64,000 nucleotides of DNA. Source: Gammaproteobacteria bacterium (lineage in GTDB: Bacteria > Pseudomonadota > Gammaproteobacteria > Steroidobacterales > Foliamicaceae). Made by a program: the position numbers and the translations under genes. Every line of letters starts with the position of its first letter. The first letter of the stretch is position 1. Positions 17,401 through 25,725 of the stretch are shown here, in pieces. The stretch covers positions 369,777 through 433,776 of the forward strand of contig WTGP01000018.1 in NCBI GenBank assembly GCA_011523505.1, given 5' to 3'. Below the pieces are notes generated by a model, which worked only from the letters and a program-made list of their open reading frames with translations, had not been told where the DNA came from and did no database searches.

Positions 17401-18016
17401 CGGTCGCGGTTGAAACCGTTTGAGGAAAGAAACGGTCAGAGATTTCCATTGGGGAGAACCTTGGGTTGCTCGACGCCTCCAGGTCCGAAAGGATTTGGGA
17501 CCTTTCGCTCAATTCCAGCTTCTTGTCATCAATCGTGCCTCGCCACTCGTTGTAATCGCCCCAGATCGGTCTCTTCATATGGCCATGACAGGTTGAGCAG
17601 ACTTCCGGTCTCGAAAGTTCAGGTTCCTCGCCGGAAAAATCAATCACGCCAGCATCCCAGCGATCCGCGAGCGGTTGCAGGAAATCGACGTTGTCGGGCG
17701 CATCGGGATGCGTCGCCCAAGAGAGAATGAAGCGCGCGTCGGCTCCGAAGGAGATGACTCTTGGATGGGTCTTGGATACCAACTCCTTGTTCAGGGCCCG
17801 GGAATCGAAAACCATGGTCGCGTGCCGCTTGTGCAAAGGCGGCAAGGATTCGATCAGCTCCGCGGCGCTCTGGATGTTGTTGGCCCTTGCGAAACTCATG
17901 ACCGCCTCAGCAGAAAGCTGTTCCGGCAATGTTTGCGAATGACCAGCCTGCATAAGGAATCCGGCCATCATGAGCACGCCAATCGAATTGAACGGAGTAA
18001 ACAGCCTCTCGGTCAT
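14483..18016 (-). CDS. large exported mosaic protein: CxxCH, Calx-beta-like, GLWSDG repeats, LRR
   Basis: A 1177-residue protein from ATG at 18016 (a longer frame to 18073 also has an ATG). A signal peptide ends near GHSQ. Residues about 120-170 hold a single heme-type CSTCHG motif (Cys140, Cys143, His144) followed by MKRPIWGDYNEW. The middle has a Calx-beta-like stretch (VNLDPVRSETVSVGW to VKIVDDGVDEPPEYFNVQLE), then an Ig-like part (FTVQLRFSEEVALSDDAFTD) and a Pro/Asp/Glu-rich linker. Five propeller-like repeats contain GLWSDGETLWV or variants, and several leucine-rich repeats (NLRHLSLRGNALSDLW) close the protein. Probably surface or periplasmic. No known function; one gene, no frameshift. 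Confidence 0.8.
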   Translation of the reverse strand: MTERLFTPFNSIGVLMMAGFLMQAGHSQTLPEQLSAEAVMSFARANNIQSAAELIESLPPLHKRHATMVFDSRALNKELVSKTHPRVISFGADARFILSWATHPDAPDNVDFLQPLADRWDAGVIDFSGEEPELSRPEVCSTCHGHMKRPIWGDYNEWRGTIDDKKLELSERSQILSDLEASSNPRFSPMEISDRFFPQTVSTATGNRSGMWNFAAEFGSMLALRHAEVLFNRIQMQDDFAESAEQIICGELSSGDRLVPQEDYYLAIMHSGDQLVVVQEDTDELPHAQKGFSSGNANIHYSLNFLILHDFWKRDSRVSDYYARLGNEEVSPLFSSYLNYLPGTATAEQELRASYDQHFVLKGQASLNARIDKETRRRGPAHDSPYSIAKTAVFGEGHFKSMAPRVCNIVRAAPNQRLSQLRIADGKASEDAGKITLTVNLDPVRSETVSVGWFSWEPSKEWYAPKVADRDDDFVYSRGTLTFNAGAARKNLTVKIVDDGVDEPPEYFNVQLEQASGNALIADGLAWATIEGELSPIKAEGPTARFDNAPLTHDGIRAFTVQLRFSEEVALSDDAFTDGLVTVTGGTVGQAGRVTEGSTIAWEITVTPGGEGDVVITLPAPKDRACDEQPTVCTSDGRKLLQATTVTVRGPPVGPPASAAPSTPTEPPTPVTQPSGDDTGEDDETAVPVDDADDESAETGAVSNVDDGSNPDSMTPPAEAAAWGERLPGRDIQLPSGSNPSGLWSDGETMWVISDWGAGKVTTYSLADGSALGAGEVTLDDGATAAHQFLLQGDGYPAGLWSDGATLWVADIASSVNAYRLSDGVRQTDRDVPQTVLAAAGNLAPTGLWSDGETLWVADILAGKVFAYRLSDKVRGPEKEFDLSSADSHRPSPWGLWSDGETALVTLFYDGGVQGYALSGGAPMADRALDSSVTGSSPLGLWSDRETLWVVSQGDPQIRAYAVPGLRAAAARTASSVANPFSVRVVTRVDAVPGIVDAGPPVFIADAALRGAIAEALGLNSDQSVGLEAMARIRSLNVRGAGIAELTGLEYAVNLESLDLGHNPVRDPWTLAMLPRLTVLNLDGAAIDLYSLSALVGLERLSLRNNGLTDVSALAGLVNLRHLSLRGNALSDLWPLAGLAQLEILDVRGVTVPDHAPLSGLYKLRHLDLTDTKRRTD

Positions 18017-18092
18017 TTCAACGCGGATGGACAAGCAACCCGTCAGGCCTCCCTCCAGCGGACAGCCCAACATTGTATGACTCGCGTCGCCG

Positions 18093-19307
18093 CTACAGCT
18101 TGCGGCCGAGCTTTGCGGCGAGGCGCAGGCGCAGGGCGTTCAGGCGGATGAAGCCCGTGGCGTCGCCCTGGCTGTAGGCGCCGCGGTCGTCCTCGAACGT
18201 CGCCATGCTCTTGTCGAACAGGCTGTCCGGCGAGCGCCGGCCGAGCACCGTTACGGAACCCTTGTAAAGCTTGAGTCGCACGAGGCCGTTGACGGGTTCC
18301 TGCGACTGGTCGATCAGCGCCTGCAGCGCCTTGCGTTCCGGAGACCACCAGTAGCCGTTGTAGATCAGTTTGGCGTAGCGCGGCATCAGCTCGTCCTTGA
18401 GGTGGGTCACTTCGCGGTCGAGCGTAACGGACTCGATCGCGCGGTGCGCTTTCAGCAGAATCGTGCCGCCCGGAGTCTCGTAACAGCCGCGCGACTTCAT
18501 GCCCACGTAGCGGTTCTCGACCAGGTCCTGGCGCCCCACTCCATGCGCCCCGCCAAGTTCGTTCAGGCGCGCCAGCAACCTCGCGGAACTCAGGCGCTCG
18601 CCGTCCACCGCCACCGGATCACCGCGGGCGAATTCGATTTCCACATGCTGCGGCTCATCCGGCGCCGCATCCGGGGATACGGTCCATCGCCACATGCGCT
18701 CCTCCGGTTCGTTCCAGGGATCTTCCAGGTCGCCGCCCTCGTAGGAAATGTGCAGCAGGTTGGCGTCCATCGAATACGGCGACTTGTCCTGCTGCTCGTA
18801 ATCCACCGGTATGTCGTGTTCCCGGCAATAGGCCAGCAGCTTCTCCCGTGAAGTCAGGTGCCATTCGCGCCAGGGCGCGATCACCTCGATGCCGGGATTC
18901 AGCGCATAGGCCCCCAGCTCGAAGCGCACCTGGTCGTTCCCCTTGCCGGTGGCGCCATGGGCGATGGCGTCGGCGCCGGTTTCCTCGGCGATTTCCACCA
19001 GGCGCCTGGCGATAAGCGGTCGGGCGATGGCGGTGCCCAGCAGGTATTCCCCTTCATACAGCGCATTGGCGCGGAACATCGGAAACACGTAGTCCCGAAC
19101 AAACGTCTCCGTCAGGTCTTCGACGTGGATTTCCTCCACGCCCATCGACTTCGCCTTGGCGCGCGCCGGCTCCACCTCCTCGCCCTGGCCGATGTCGGCC
19201 GTAAAGGTCACCACCTCGGCGCCGCAGGTCTCCTGGAGCCACCGGCATATCACCGATGTGTCCAGCCCCCCGGAGTAAGCCAGCACAACCTTTTGCGCGC
19301 GCGCCAT
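18093..19307 (-). CDS. argG: argininosuccinate synthase
   Basis: Joins citrulline and aspartate with ATP to give argininosuccinate, the penultimate step of arginine biosynthesis. The product is 404 residues, standard length. The N-terminal ATP pyrophosphatase motif is [14 protein letters not shown]; other family hallmarks are [30 protein letters not shown] and [14 protein letters not shown]. The ATG at 19307 fits the family start exactly. No other arg genes flank it: upstream is the nitrilase gene, downstream the mosaic gene. Confidence 0.97.
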   Translation of the reverse strand: MARAQKVVLAYSGGLDTSVICRWLQETCGAEVVTFTADIGQGEEVEPARAKAKSMGVEEIHVEDLTETFVRDYVFPMFRANALYEGEYLLGTAIARPLIARRLVEIAEETGADAIAHGATGKGNDQVRFELGAYALNPGIEVIAPWREWHLTSREKLLAYCREHDIPVDYEQQDKSPYSMDANLLHISYEGGDLEDPWNEPEERMWRWTVSPDAAPDEPQHVEIEFARGDPVAVDGERLSSARLLARLNELGGAHGVGRQDLVENRYVGMKSRGCYETPGGTILLKAHRAIESVTLDREVTHLKDELMPRYAKLIYNGYWWSPERKALQALIDQSQEPVNGLVRLKLYKGSVTVLGRRSPDSLFDKSMATFEDDRGAYSQGDATGFIRLNALRLRLAAKLGRKL

Positions 19308-19324
19308 CGCCGAAATCCAGCAGC

Positions 19325-19355
19325 CGCCCGGTCAATCGAAACGGCGATTCGGGCG
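19325..19355 (-). terminator. hairpin between the nitrilase-like gene and argG
   Basis: CGCCCG (19325-19330) pairs with CGGGCG (19350-19355), and AATCG (19334-19338) pairs with CGATT (19345-19349), giving an 11-pair stem with a three-base bulge and six-base loop. It lies in the short gap after the nitrilase stop. No U-run follows, so it may be a Rho-dependent end, a processing site or an argG leader element. Confidence 0.35.
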
Positions 19356-19357
19356 AA

Positions 19358-20482
19358 CTACCAGCGGGCCTTTTCCTTGAACTGCTGGTAGGCCTCGTCG
19401 AGCCCTTCCGGCAGGTAGTCCAGGAACGCGCCCGGCGCGTAGCGGGACTTGTAGCCCTCAAGCACGTGCGCGTACAGCTCGGAGTGGAAGTCCGGAATCC
19501 GGTGCTGCTCGCGGAAGGCGGCCATCGGGATCCGGTAATTGATCAGTTCCTCGTGATGGCCCTCCACCTCGGTAAGGATCTTTCCGTCCGGGCCGATGAT
19601 GACGCTGCCGCCGCCGCCGGCAGTCTCGAAAAAGCTCTTGTTGCCCGGCGATACGGCATTGTTGGACAGCGCACCGTACACCTTGTTCGACTGGCAGACG
19701 TTGCGCATGTCCAGGTGGTTGTATCCGCCCGTTGACGTCCGGATGATGATCTCGGCGCCCTTGATCGACATGGCCCGGTAGAGTTCCGGCTCCATCTTGC
19801 AGGGCGAGATGCAGATGTTGCCCACCGAGGTCCGCGCCACGGGGATCACGGCGTCCCAGCCGTACATTTCGACATAGCGCTCCAGCACCTCGTAGACGGA
19901 AGTGGTAAAGAGTTCGAAGCCCACGAACACGCCATGGATGTTGCGGGCCTTCCACTGCTGGGAAACGATCTCGCCGTCCGGCCCGATCACCACCGCCACG
20001 CTCATGATGTGGCGCGGCCAGTCCTTGTACTGCGCGTAGGTTCCGAAGGAGATATAGCAGTTGTGCTCGCGGGCCTTGGCGCCGATGGCTTCGGTTTCCT
20101 CGCCCGGCAGTTCCGGTGCGAAGCTGAGTATTTCGGAGCGCGTCCACCGGTCCCATCCGGTCAGCGGGAACTCGTGAAAGGCCAGGAAGTCCTTGTGGCC
20201 GCCGTAGTACTGCGCCCGGTCGATCAACCACAGCATGTGGTCGAGGTTTTTCTTGAGCGTCTGCTTCGTATTGGATGCGTCGACGGGATGGACGCGCGAC
20301 TGCACGACGCCGAAGTTCACGGTGTCGCTGCGCAGCGGCGCCGTGGCATAGGTGCCGTCCGTGCTGCCGGCGGTATCGTCCGCCGAAGCCTTCGAAGCGG
20401 TCAACGCCGGCAATGCGGCCATACCGGCCAGGGCGCCAGCGCCGCCCGACAGCAGGCTGCGACGTGTTATCTGGTTTGTCAT
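19358..20482 (-). CDS. Tat-exported carbon-nitrogen hydrolase (nitrilase/amidase superfamily)
   Basis: A 374-residue protein with a twin-arginine leader (TRRSLLSGGAGALAG). The nitrilase-fold triad can be followed: Glu104 in FHEFPLTGW, Lys178 in QQWKARNIHG, and a nucleophile region GNICISPCKMEPELYRA with Cys224 and Cys228. The spacing between the first Cys and the PE pair is two residues longer than in AmiE-type amidases, so the nucleophile is uncertain. The KGAEIIIRTS stretch resembles aliphatic amidases. The ATG at 20482 overlaps the upstream DUF1838-like gene by four bases. Periplasmic location is unusual for the family. Substrate unknown. Confidence 0.83.
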   Translation of the reverse strand: MTNQITRRSLLSGGAGALAGMAALPALTASKASADDTAGSTDGTYATAPLRSDTVNFGVVQSRVHPVDASNTKQTLKKNLDHMLWLIDRAQYYGGHKDFLAFHEFPLTGWDRWTRSEILSFAPELPGEETEAIGAKAREHNCYISFGTYAQYKDWPRHIMSVAVVIGPDGEIVSQQWKARNIHGVFVGFELFTTSVYEVLERYVEMYGWDAVIPVARTSVGNICISPCKMEPELYRAMSIKGAEIIIRTSTGGYNHLDMRNVCQSNKVYGALSNNAVSPGNKSFFETAGGGGSVIIGPDGKILTEVEGHHEELINYRIPMAAFREQHRIPDFHSELYAHVLEGYKSRYAPGAFLDYLPEGLDEAYQQFKEKARW

Positions 20483-21387
20483 GGTTTTTCCTCCATTTGG
20501 TTGGCGCGTTTCTCGTCCACGTACTTCTTGAACTCCTCGTAGAAGGTCGTGGTGTTGCGGGTGACCTCCTCCGGCGAACGCAGGTATTCCGGATCGTTTC
20601 TTTCCATGTAGTCGAGCATTTCCGCGGGCAGGTCGGTGACCGCGGCAAGCTTCTTCCCGCGCGTTGACATCACCAGGCCGCCCGCCCAGCGGCCCATCTC
20701 CATCCACGGCGCCCACTGGCGGTTGGAGACCCAGCTTACGCTCGCGGGCGCGGCGCCCAGGTCCTGGTTCTCCAGGTCCGCGCGCTTGACGTGGTGGTTG
20801 TAGACCGCGGCGCCCTGGTAATAGGGGCTTCCGACATAGGCCGGGTATTCCTCCATGCTCAGCGGCGATTCTCCGAAGAACATGAGGTCCCAATAGAAAG
20901 TCACGTCCCCCATATGCTCGGTGTACGGCTGCAGAGCCGATCCGCCATCAGCAGGGTAGTCGAAACGGCCATTCACGTTGATGTTGCGGATGTGAAAGAC
21001 CTGCACCTCGCGTTCGGTGAACGGGTTGAACCAGCGATCCAGCACCTCGCCGGTGTCCGGATCCTGGAAATACACGCACTCGCGGTTCAGCCAGTCATAT
21101 CCGTCCTCGTCCCTGACCGTCCTGGAGATAACGAGGGCGCTGGTCTTGAACAGCAGCCTGCTGCGTTGCCCCGGAACGAAGCTCCAGACATGACCGGTGC
21201 TCCACAGCGGCGCATCCGCCCCTGAAACGTCCGAGCGCGCCTTGATGTACGCGTCCAGGTTGTCGCGTGGATCCTCTAGGTCCAGCGGCCGCCGGTTTGC
21301 GCTTGCGGTCGCCGCTGCAGAAGCGGCAACTCCGGTAGCGGCCGCTGACGCGATGAACGAGCGTCTGGTGCTCTTGTTCGTGCCCAT
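20479..21387 (-). CDS. Tat-exported DUF1838-family-like protein
   Basis: A 302-residue protein with a twin-arginine signal (STRRSFIASAAATGVAASA). The mature part begins DLEDPRDNLDAYIKARSD and resembles the DUF1838 family by its layout: CVYFQDPDTGEVLDRWFNP, then VFHIRNINVNG, and the end AEMLDYMERNDPEYLRSPEE. No activity is known for that family. The ATG at 21387 has GGAGGAG six bases upstream; a TTG two codons earlier is less likely. It overlaps the nitrilase-like gene by four bases, so the two are translated as a pair. I infer they act on the same small molecule in the periplasm. Confidence 0.78.
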   Translation of the reverse strand: MGTNKSTRRSFIASAAATGVAASAAATASANRRPLDLEDPRDNLDAYIKARSDVSGADAPLWSTGHVWSFVPGQRSRLLFKTSALVISRTVRDEDGYDWLNRECVYFQDPDTGEVLDRWFNPFTEREVQVFHIRNINVNGRFDYPADGGSALQPYTEHMGDVTFYWDLMFFGESPLSMEEYPAYVGSPYYQGAAVYNHHVKRADLENQDLGAAPASVSWVSNRQWAPWMEMGRWAGGLVMSTRGKKLAAVTDLPAEMLDYMERNDPEYLRSPEEVTRNTTTFYEEFKKYVDEKRANQMEEKP

Positions 21388-21471
21388 CTTCAACTCCTCC
21401 CGACACCCATAGGTGCCGCTTGCCCCGCCGATTCCACCATAGCCTAATCCTTCTGTTCACGTAACGACGGT

Positions 21472-22182
21472 TTAGTAGGCCAGGGGGTTTCCGGGCGATT
21501 CGATGAATTTGCCGCTTTCTTCCAGGGTGAGGCGCGCGACCAGGCCACGGAAGTCGCGGATCGCGGGTGTCAGTTCCAGCTTGGCGAATTCGCCGCCCAT
21601 GCGGGTCTTGACCCAGCCGGGGCAGATGCTCACGACGGTTATGCCGCGGTCGGCCAGGTCCCCGGAAAGCAGGCGCGTGACCATGTTCAGTGCGGCCTTG
21701 CTGGTGCGGTAGGCGTAGAGGTCGCGCTGCGCCCGGCTGATCGAGCCTTCGATGGACGAAAGCGCTACGAACTTGCGTTGGGTGCTGCGGGCGATTTGCT
21801 CCACGAAGGATTCGGCGCATTTCAGCGGGGCGAGCGCGTTTACGTTCAGGACTTCGCGCACGATCCCGTAGTCGATATGCCCGAACGATTGCCTGAGGTC
21901 GGACTCCGCGCCGGGCTTGGGACCGAAAAGGCCAGCGTTGCTCAGGAACACGTCGATCGTTTCGTCCCGCAACTCTTCCGCCAGGGCCGCGATGGCGTCG
22001 AAGTCCGACACGTCCAGCCTGAACGCCTGCACATTGTCCTGGCGGGCTATCTCCAGCAGTTCTTCAGCCACGGCCGGATTGCGGTAGGTAGCGAGCACGC
22101 GCCACCCATCGGCCGCGTACTGGCGTGCGAACTCCAGGCCCAACCCGCGATTGGCGCCGGTAACCATTACGGTTGACGACAT
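21472..22182 (-). CDS. short-chain dehydrogenase/reductase (SDR)
   Basis: A 236-residue classical SDR. The dinucleotide motif is TGANRGLGLEFARQ; LDVSD and LSNAGLFGPKPGA follow, with catalytic Ser in FVALSSIEGS, then YAYRTSKAALNM (Tyr, Lys) and the PGWVKTRMGG end. It resembles the carbonyl-reductase/CsgA-like C-factor subgroup. ATG at 22182 with GGGAGAA upstream; a longer frame to 22260 lacks similarity. Divergent from the ridA-like gene with about 110 bases between. NAD(P)H-dependent oxidoreductase, substrate unknown. Confidence 0.88.
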   Translation of the reverse strand: MSSTVMVTGANRGLGLEFARQYAADGWRVLATYRNPAVAEELLEIARQDNVQAFRLDVSDFDAIAALAEELRDETIDVFLSNAGLFGPKPGAESDLRQSFGHIDYGIVREVLNVNALAPLKCAESFVEQIARSTQRKFVALSSIEGSISRAQRDLYAYRTSKAALNMVTRLLSGDLADRGITVVSICPGWVKTRMGGEFAKLELTPAIRDFRGLVARLTLEESGKFIESPGNPLAY

Positions 22183-22291
22183 CTGTTTCTCCCGTCCCTT
22201 TTCCCGGAGCCGAATCGTACACCTGCACAGGTCATTTCCGGAAATCGGGTCCGCGGGCAACGCCCGTGGCCCGCTGATAAAGTACGGGCCG

Positions 22292-22684
22292 ATGAGCGAG
22301 ATCCTGCAACCACCCGGCTGGCCGCGCCCGAAAGGCTACGCCAACGGCGTCTCCGCGCGAGGCAGGCTGGTCTTCACGGCCGGCCAGGTCGGCTGGGACA
22401 CACGAGGCAATTTTCCGGAAACGCTGGCTGGGCAGGTGGAACTGGCGCTCGGGAACGTGGTGGCGGTGCTGGCGGAGGCGGGGGCCGTTCCAGAACACCT
22501 GGTGCGCCTTACCTGGTTTATTACCGACCGGCGAGCGTATCTGGACGCGCAGTCGGAAATCGGCGCGGCCTATCGGAGAGTGCTCGGCAGGCACTACCCG
22601 GCCATGAGCCTTGTTGAAGTCTCGGCGTTGGTCGAATCGAAAGCGCTGGTGGAAATCGAAGCCACCGCCGTGATCCCGGACTAG
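22292..22684 (+). CDS. RidA family protein (YjgF/UK114-like)
   Basis: A 130-residue member of the RidA fold. Typical members hydrolyse reactive enamine/imine intermediates, releasing ammonia, although many paralogues do other things. Seen: FTAGQVGWDTRGNFPETLAGQ, then NVVAVLAEAGAVPEHLVRLTWF, and VEVSALVESKALVEIEATAV at the C-terminus. The Arg that binds the substrate carboxylate in RidA proper (the R of the xRVxV end) is not obvious; the end reads ALVEIEATAV, so it may belong to a Rid subfamily with another role. ATG at 22292. It is 19 bases before the OYE-like gene and probably co-transcribed with it. Confidence 0.85.
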   Translation: MSEILQPPGWPRPKGYANGVSARGRLVFTAGQVGWDTRGNFPETLAGQVELALGNVVAVLAEAGAVPEHLVRLTWFITDRRAYLDAQSEIGAAYRRVLGRHYPAMSLVEVSALVESKALVEIEATAVIPD

Positions 22685-22703
22685 CCGGCCGGAGAGCAAT
22701 CCC

Positions 22704-24206
22704 GTGGCAATGTGGCGTCCGGCCGAGCGCATCAAGTATGTCGCGGAACCCGGACGCTGGCCGACCCGCGAGGAAGCGCGGCAATCGCGCCTCTTCCAGC
22801 CGCTCGCGCTTGGCCGCAACGGCCACTGCCTTCTGAACGAGCGCACCTGGGTGCCGGCGATGGTTCCCTGGCGCGCTACAGAAGACGGCATCGTTACGGC
22901 CGAAATCCTCGACTGGTACCGGCGCTTCGCGGAGGGGCGCCCCGGAGCCATCGTCGTCGAGGCCACGGGTATTCGCGACATCCCATCGGGACCACTGCTG
23001 CGGATCGGCCACGACCGCTTCCTGCCCGGGCTAAGCACGCTGACCGAGACCGTTCGCAAGGCCAGTGGCGGCTACACGCGCCTGTTCATCCAGATCATCG
23101 ACTTTCTGAGCATACGCAGACGCCCAAAACGTGAAAGATATCTAAATGAATTCCTTAAGATATCTTCTTATCATCATGATAAATTAAATATATCAGATTC
23201 CGTTCCGGAGGAGAATATCCGTTCCGCCCTGGTCGAGATGTCCGACGACGAGCTCATCGAGGTGCTGGACGAGCGCGAATGGGAGGCGCTGCAGTACGGC
23301 GCCCGCGAGCGCGTCACCGACACCGAACGGCCGCACATTCGCGACCTCCCCAGGAAGCTCCCCGGCCTGTTCGCCGACGCCGCCGAGCGGGCAAGCAAGG
23401 CTGGCTTTGACGGCGTCGAACTGCACTATGCGCACGCGTATACGATGGCCTCTTTTCTGTCCTCGCTGAACACACGCGACGACGGTTACGGCGGCGACCT
23501 GGAAGGCCGGATGCGCCTGCCAATCGAAGTGTTCGAAGCCGTGCGGCGCCGCGTTGGCGACGACTACGTCGTGGGCTGCCGCATGCTTACCGAGGACTGC
23601 CTGAACGGCGGCATGGAAACCGATGAGGCCGCGTTTTTCGCCAGCCGCCTGGCGGCGCAGGGAATGGACTTCATCTCGCTTTCGCGCGGGGGCAAATTCG
23701 AGGACGCCAAACAGCCGAAGGTCGGATGGGCCGCCTACCCCTACACCGGGCCCAGCGGCTACGAATGCATGCCCTCGTACTACTCCGACGCGCAGGGACC
23801 GTTCGGCCGCAACCTCCAGCCCGCGGCGCAGGTGCGCGCCGCGATACGGGCGGCGGGTCTGGACACGCCCACGGTCGCGGTTGGCGGCCTGCACAATTTC
23901 GAGCAGGCCGAGAAGGTGCTGGCCGAGGGCGAAGGCGACATCGCCGGACTGGCCCGCCAGGCGCTGGCGGACCCCGACTGGTTCGAAAAGGTCCGCTCAG
24001 GCCGCGGCGATGAAGTGCGCCTCTGCCTCTACACCAACTACTGCGAGGCGCTCGACCAGCGCCACCGCCAGGTCACCTGCGAACTATGGGACCGCGAGAA
24101 CCTCGACGAACCCGGCGTCAAGATGTCCAGGGACGGCAAACGCCGCCTGGTCGCTCCACGCAAGAAGACCATGTCCAGGGAGAATTCGTCTGCAAAAGCC
24201 CGGTAA
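22704..24206 (+). CDS. Old Yellow Enzyme-like NADH:flavin oxidoreductase with AT-rich segment
   Basis: A 500-residue flavin oxidoreductase of the OYE/TIM-barrel family. Recognisable parts are LFQPLALGRNGHCLLNERT at the N-terminus, AAERASKAGFDGVELHYAH, LSSLNTRDDGYGGDLEGRMR and the phosphate-binding end GDIAGLARQALADPDW. The usual QLxHxGR segment reads IQIIDFLSIRRRPKR, and the next 25 residues (about 143-167) come from a strongly AT-rich stretch, so the active-site loop is atypical. The start is GTG at 22704 with GGAGAG nine bases upstream; ATG at 22710 is possible. Follows the ridA-like gene. Substrate unknown. Confidence 0.82.
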   Translation: MAMWRPAERIKYVAEPGRWPTREEARQSRLFQPLALGRNGHCLLNERTWVPAMVPWRATEDGIVTAEILDWYRRFAEGRPGAIVVEATGIRDIPSGPLLRIGHDRFLPGLSTLTETVRKASGGYTRLFIQIIDFLSIRRRPKRERYLNEFLKISSYHHDKLNISDSVPEENIRSALVEMSDDELIEVLDEREWEALQYGARERVTDTERPHIRDLPRKLPGLFADAAERASKAGFDGVELHYAHAYTMASFLSSLNTRDDGYGGDLEGRMRLPIEVFEAVRRRVGDDYVVGCRMLTEDCLNGGMETDEAAFFASRLAAQGMDFISLSRGGKFEDAKQPKVGWAAYPYTGPSGYECMPSYYSDAQGPFGRNLQPAAQVRAAIRAAGLDTPTVAVGGLHNFEQAEKVLAEGEGDIAGLARQALADPDWFEKVRSGRGDEVRLCLYTNYCEALDQRHRQVTCELWDRENLDEPGVKMSRDGKRRLVAPRKKTMSRENSSAKAR

Positions 24207-24208
24207 CG

Positions 24209-24225
24209 GCGCCTGACCCAGGCGC
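24209..24225. terminator. hairpin between convergent OYE-like and Sel1 genes
   Basis: GCGCCTG (24209-24215) and CAGGCGC (24219-24225) form a perfect seven-pair stem with a three-base loop, just after the stop of the rightward gene and before the stop of the leftward gene. No U-run on either side. Position suits a two-way transcription end. Confidence 0.4.
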
Positions 24226-24231
24226 TCATGG

Positions 24232-25680
24232 CTATTCTGCCGCCTGCTTCAAGTACTTGCGAGACAACTCCTCCGCCCTCGTCAATTGCGGGGCAGTCAA
24301 ATATGGGTCAAGTTGTTTTTTGACTTCTTCAGCATCCTGGATTCCGCCAGCCGCCGCTGCGGTCCACAACGCGTAGGCTTCAACGGTATCCTGGGTCACT
24401 CCCTTACCCTCAAGGTACATAACCGCCAACAGGTACTGTGCATCGGCTTGACCCTGTTCCGCCGCTTTTCGATACCAGGACGCCGCCTCTTCGTGATCCT
24501 GCGCAACGCCCTTGCCGTTCGCATACGCAAAGCCAAGAGCAAATTGAGCCGGGCCGTACCCCTGTACCGCGGAAGCCCTGTACAAATCATTCGCCCGGCC
24601 CAGGTCCTGTGGAACCCCTTGTCCATTCGCATACATAACGCCAAGCGCGTGCTGCGCCTGCGGGTCTCCTCCAGCTGACGATCTCTCAAACCAGGCCGCC
24701 GCCTTCCCGGCGTCCTCGGGGACTCCCTGGCCGTTCAGGTGCATGAATCCGATGTTGAACTGGGCCGCGGTGTGTCCCTGTTCGGCCGCCCGCTCATACC
24801 AGAGCATTGCCATTTCGTAGTCAACGGGAACGCCACTGCCGACATGCGCCTGACGCCCAAGGTGGAACTGCGCTTGCGCGTGTCCCCGAATTCCGGCCCC
24901 GATGAGCGACCGCACCGCCTCACGGAAGTCTGCTTCGACGCCCCGGCCCTGTTCATACATCATCCCAACCCGGTAGCGCGCCTCCGGCATGCCCTGCTCG
25001 GCCGCCCTTCGATACCACTCGAATGCCATTGCATCGTCCTGCGGCACGCCCTGTCCGGTCTCATGCGCCACACCGAGTTGGAACTCGGCAACCCGCAATC
25101 CCTGCTCCGCCGCCCGGGTGAACCACTCAATGGCCTTGGCATAGTCCTGCGCAACGCCCTCACCCTTGAAATACATGTTGCCCAAGCTGAATTGCCCGAC
25201 GGCGAAATCCTGTTCGGCAGCCTTGCGAAACCAATACAACGCCTGCGCGTCGTCTTCCAGTACGCCCCAACCGTCGTCGTACATCTGGCCCAGACCGGAC
25301 TGGCCCGCCGCGGACCCCTGTTCCGCCGCCTGCCTGTACCAATGCGCCGCAACGCCAGCGTCCTCGGTCACTCCTCTGCCGTAGAGGTACATGTAACCCA
25401 ATTGCACCTGCGCATCCGCATGTCCCTGCTCCGCCGCTTTTCGGAACCAATCAACTGCCGTGCTGTCATCCTGAATCGCACCTAGTCCCGACTTATGCAT
25501 AACGCCCAATTGGAATTGGGCGCGCGCCTCACCCTGTATCGCCAACTGCTCGAACAGAGCGTAGGCTGCCGCAAAATCCTCCTTCTCGTACGCCGCCTGG
25601 GCTTCGTCCCACTCCGCGCCAAAGGCCCACTGGGCAGTGAGGAGAACGAAAACCGTCGCCAGGACCATTGCTTTTCGCAT
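24232..25680 (-). CDS. exported Sel1-like repeat (SLR/TPR) protein
   Basis: A 482-residue periplasmic or surface protein. A signal peptide (cleavage after FGA near residue 22) is followed by about eleven 36-residue Sel1 repeats plus a capping half-repeat. A typical unit reads WYRKAAEQGQADAQY then LAVMYLEGKGVTQD. Repeat seven is diverged (AVRSLIGAGIRGHAQAQFHL). Sel1 arrays form alpha-solenoids for protein-protein contacts; no partner can be inferred. ATG at 25680. Convergent with the OYE-like gene, and 45 bases downstream of the FAD oxidoreductase gene. Confidence 0.9.
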   Translation of the reverse strand: MRKAMVLATVFVLLTAQWAFGAEWDEAQAAYEKEDFAAAYALFEQLAIQGEARAQFQLGVMHKSGLGAIQDDSTAVDWFRKAAEQGHADAQVQLGYMYLYGRGVTEDAGVAAHWYRQAAEQGSAAGQSGLGQMYDDGWGVLEDDAQALYWFRKAAEQDFAVGQFSLGNMYFKGEGVAQDYAKAIEWFTRAAEQGLRVAEFQLGVAHETGQGVPQDDAMAFEWYRRAAEQGMPEARYRVGMMYEQGRGVEADFREAVRSLIGAGIRGHAQAQFHLGRQAHVGSGVPVDYEMAMLWYERAAEQGHTAAQFNIGFMHLNGQGVPEDAGKAAAWFERSSAGGDPQAQHALGVMYANGQGVPQDLGRANDLYRASAVQGYGPAQFALGFAYANGKGVAQDHEEAASWYRKAAEQGQADAQYLLAVMYLEGKGVTQDTVEAYALWTAAAAGGIQDAEEVKKQLDPYLTAPQLTRAEELSRKYLKQAAE

Positions 25681-25725
25681 GGCTCGATTCTAATACCAGC
25701 ATCCTGGGAACGAGGTTCGCCGAAA

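Noticed and set aside
24232..25680. 108-base periodicity that could be mistaken for a CRISPR or DNA repeat array
   Set aside because: The repeats are 36-residue Sel1 protein units with diverged bases, not identical DNA repeats with spacers.
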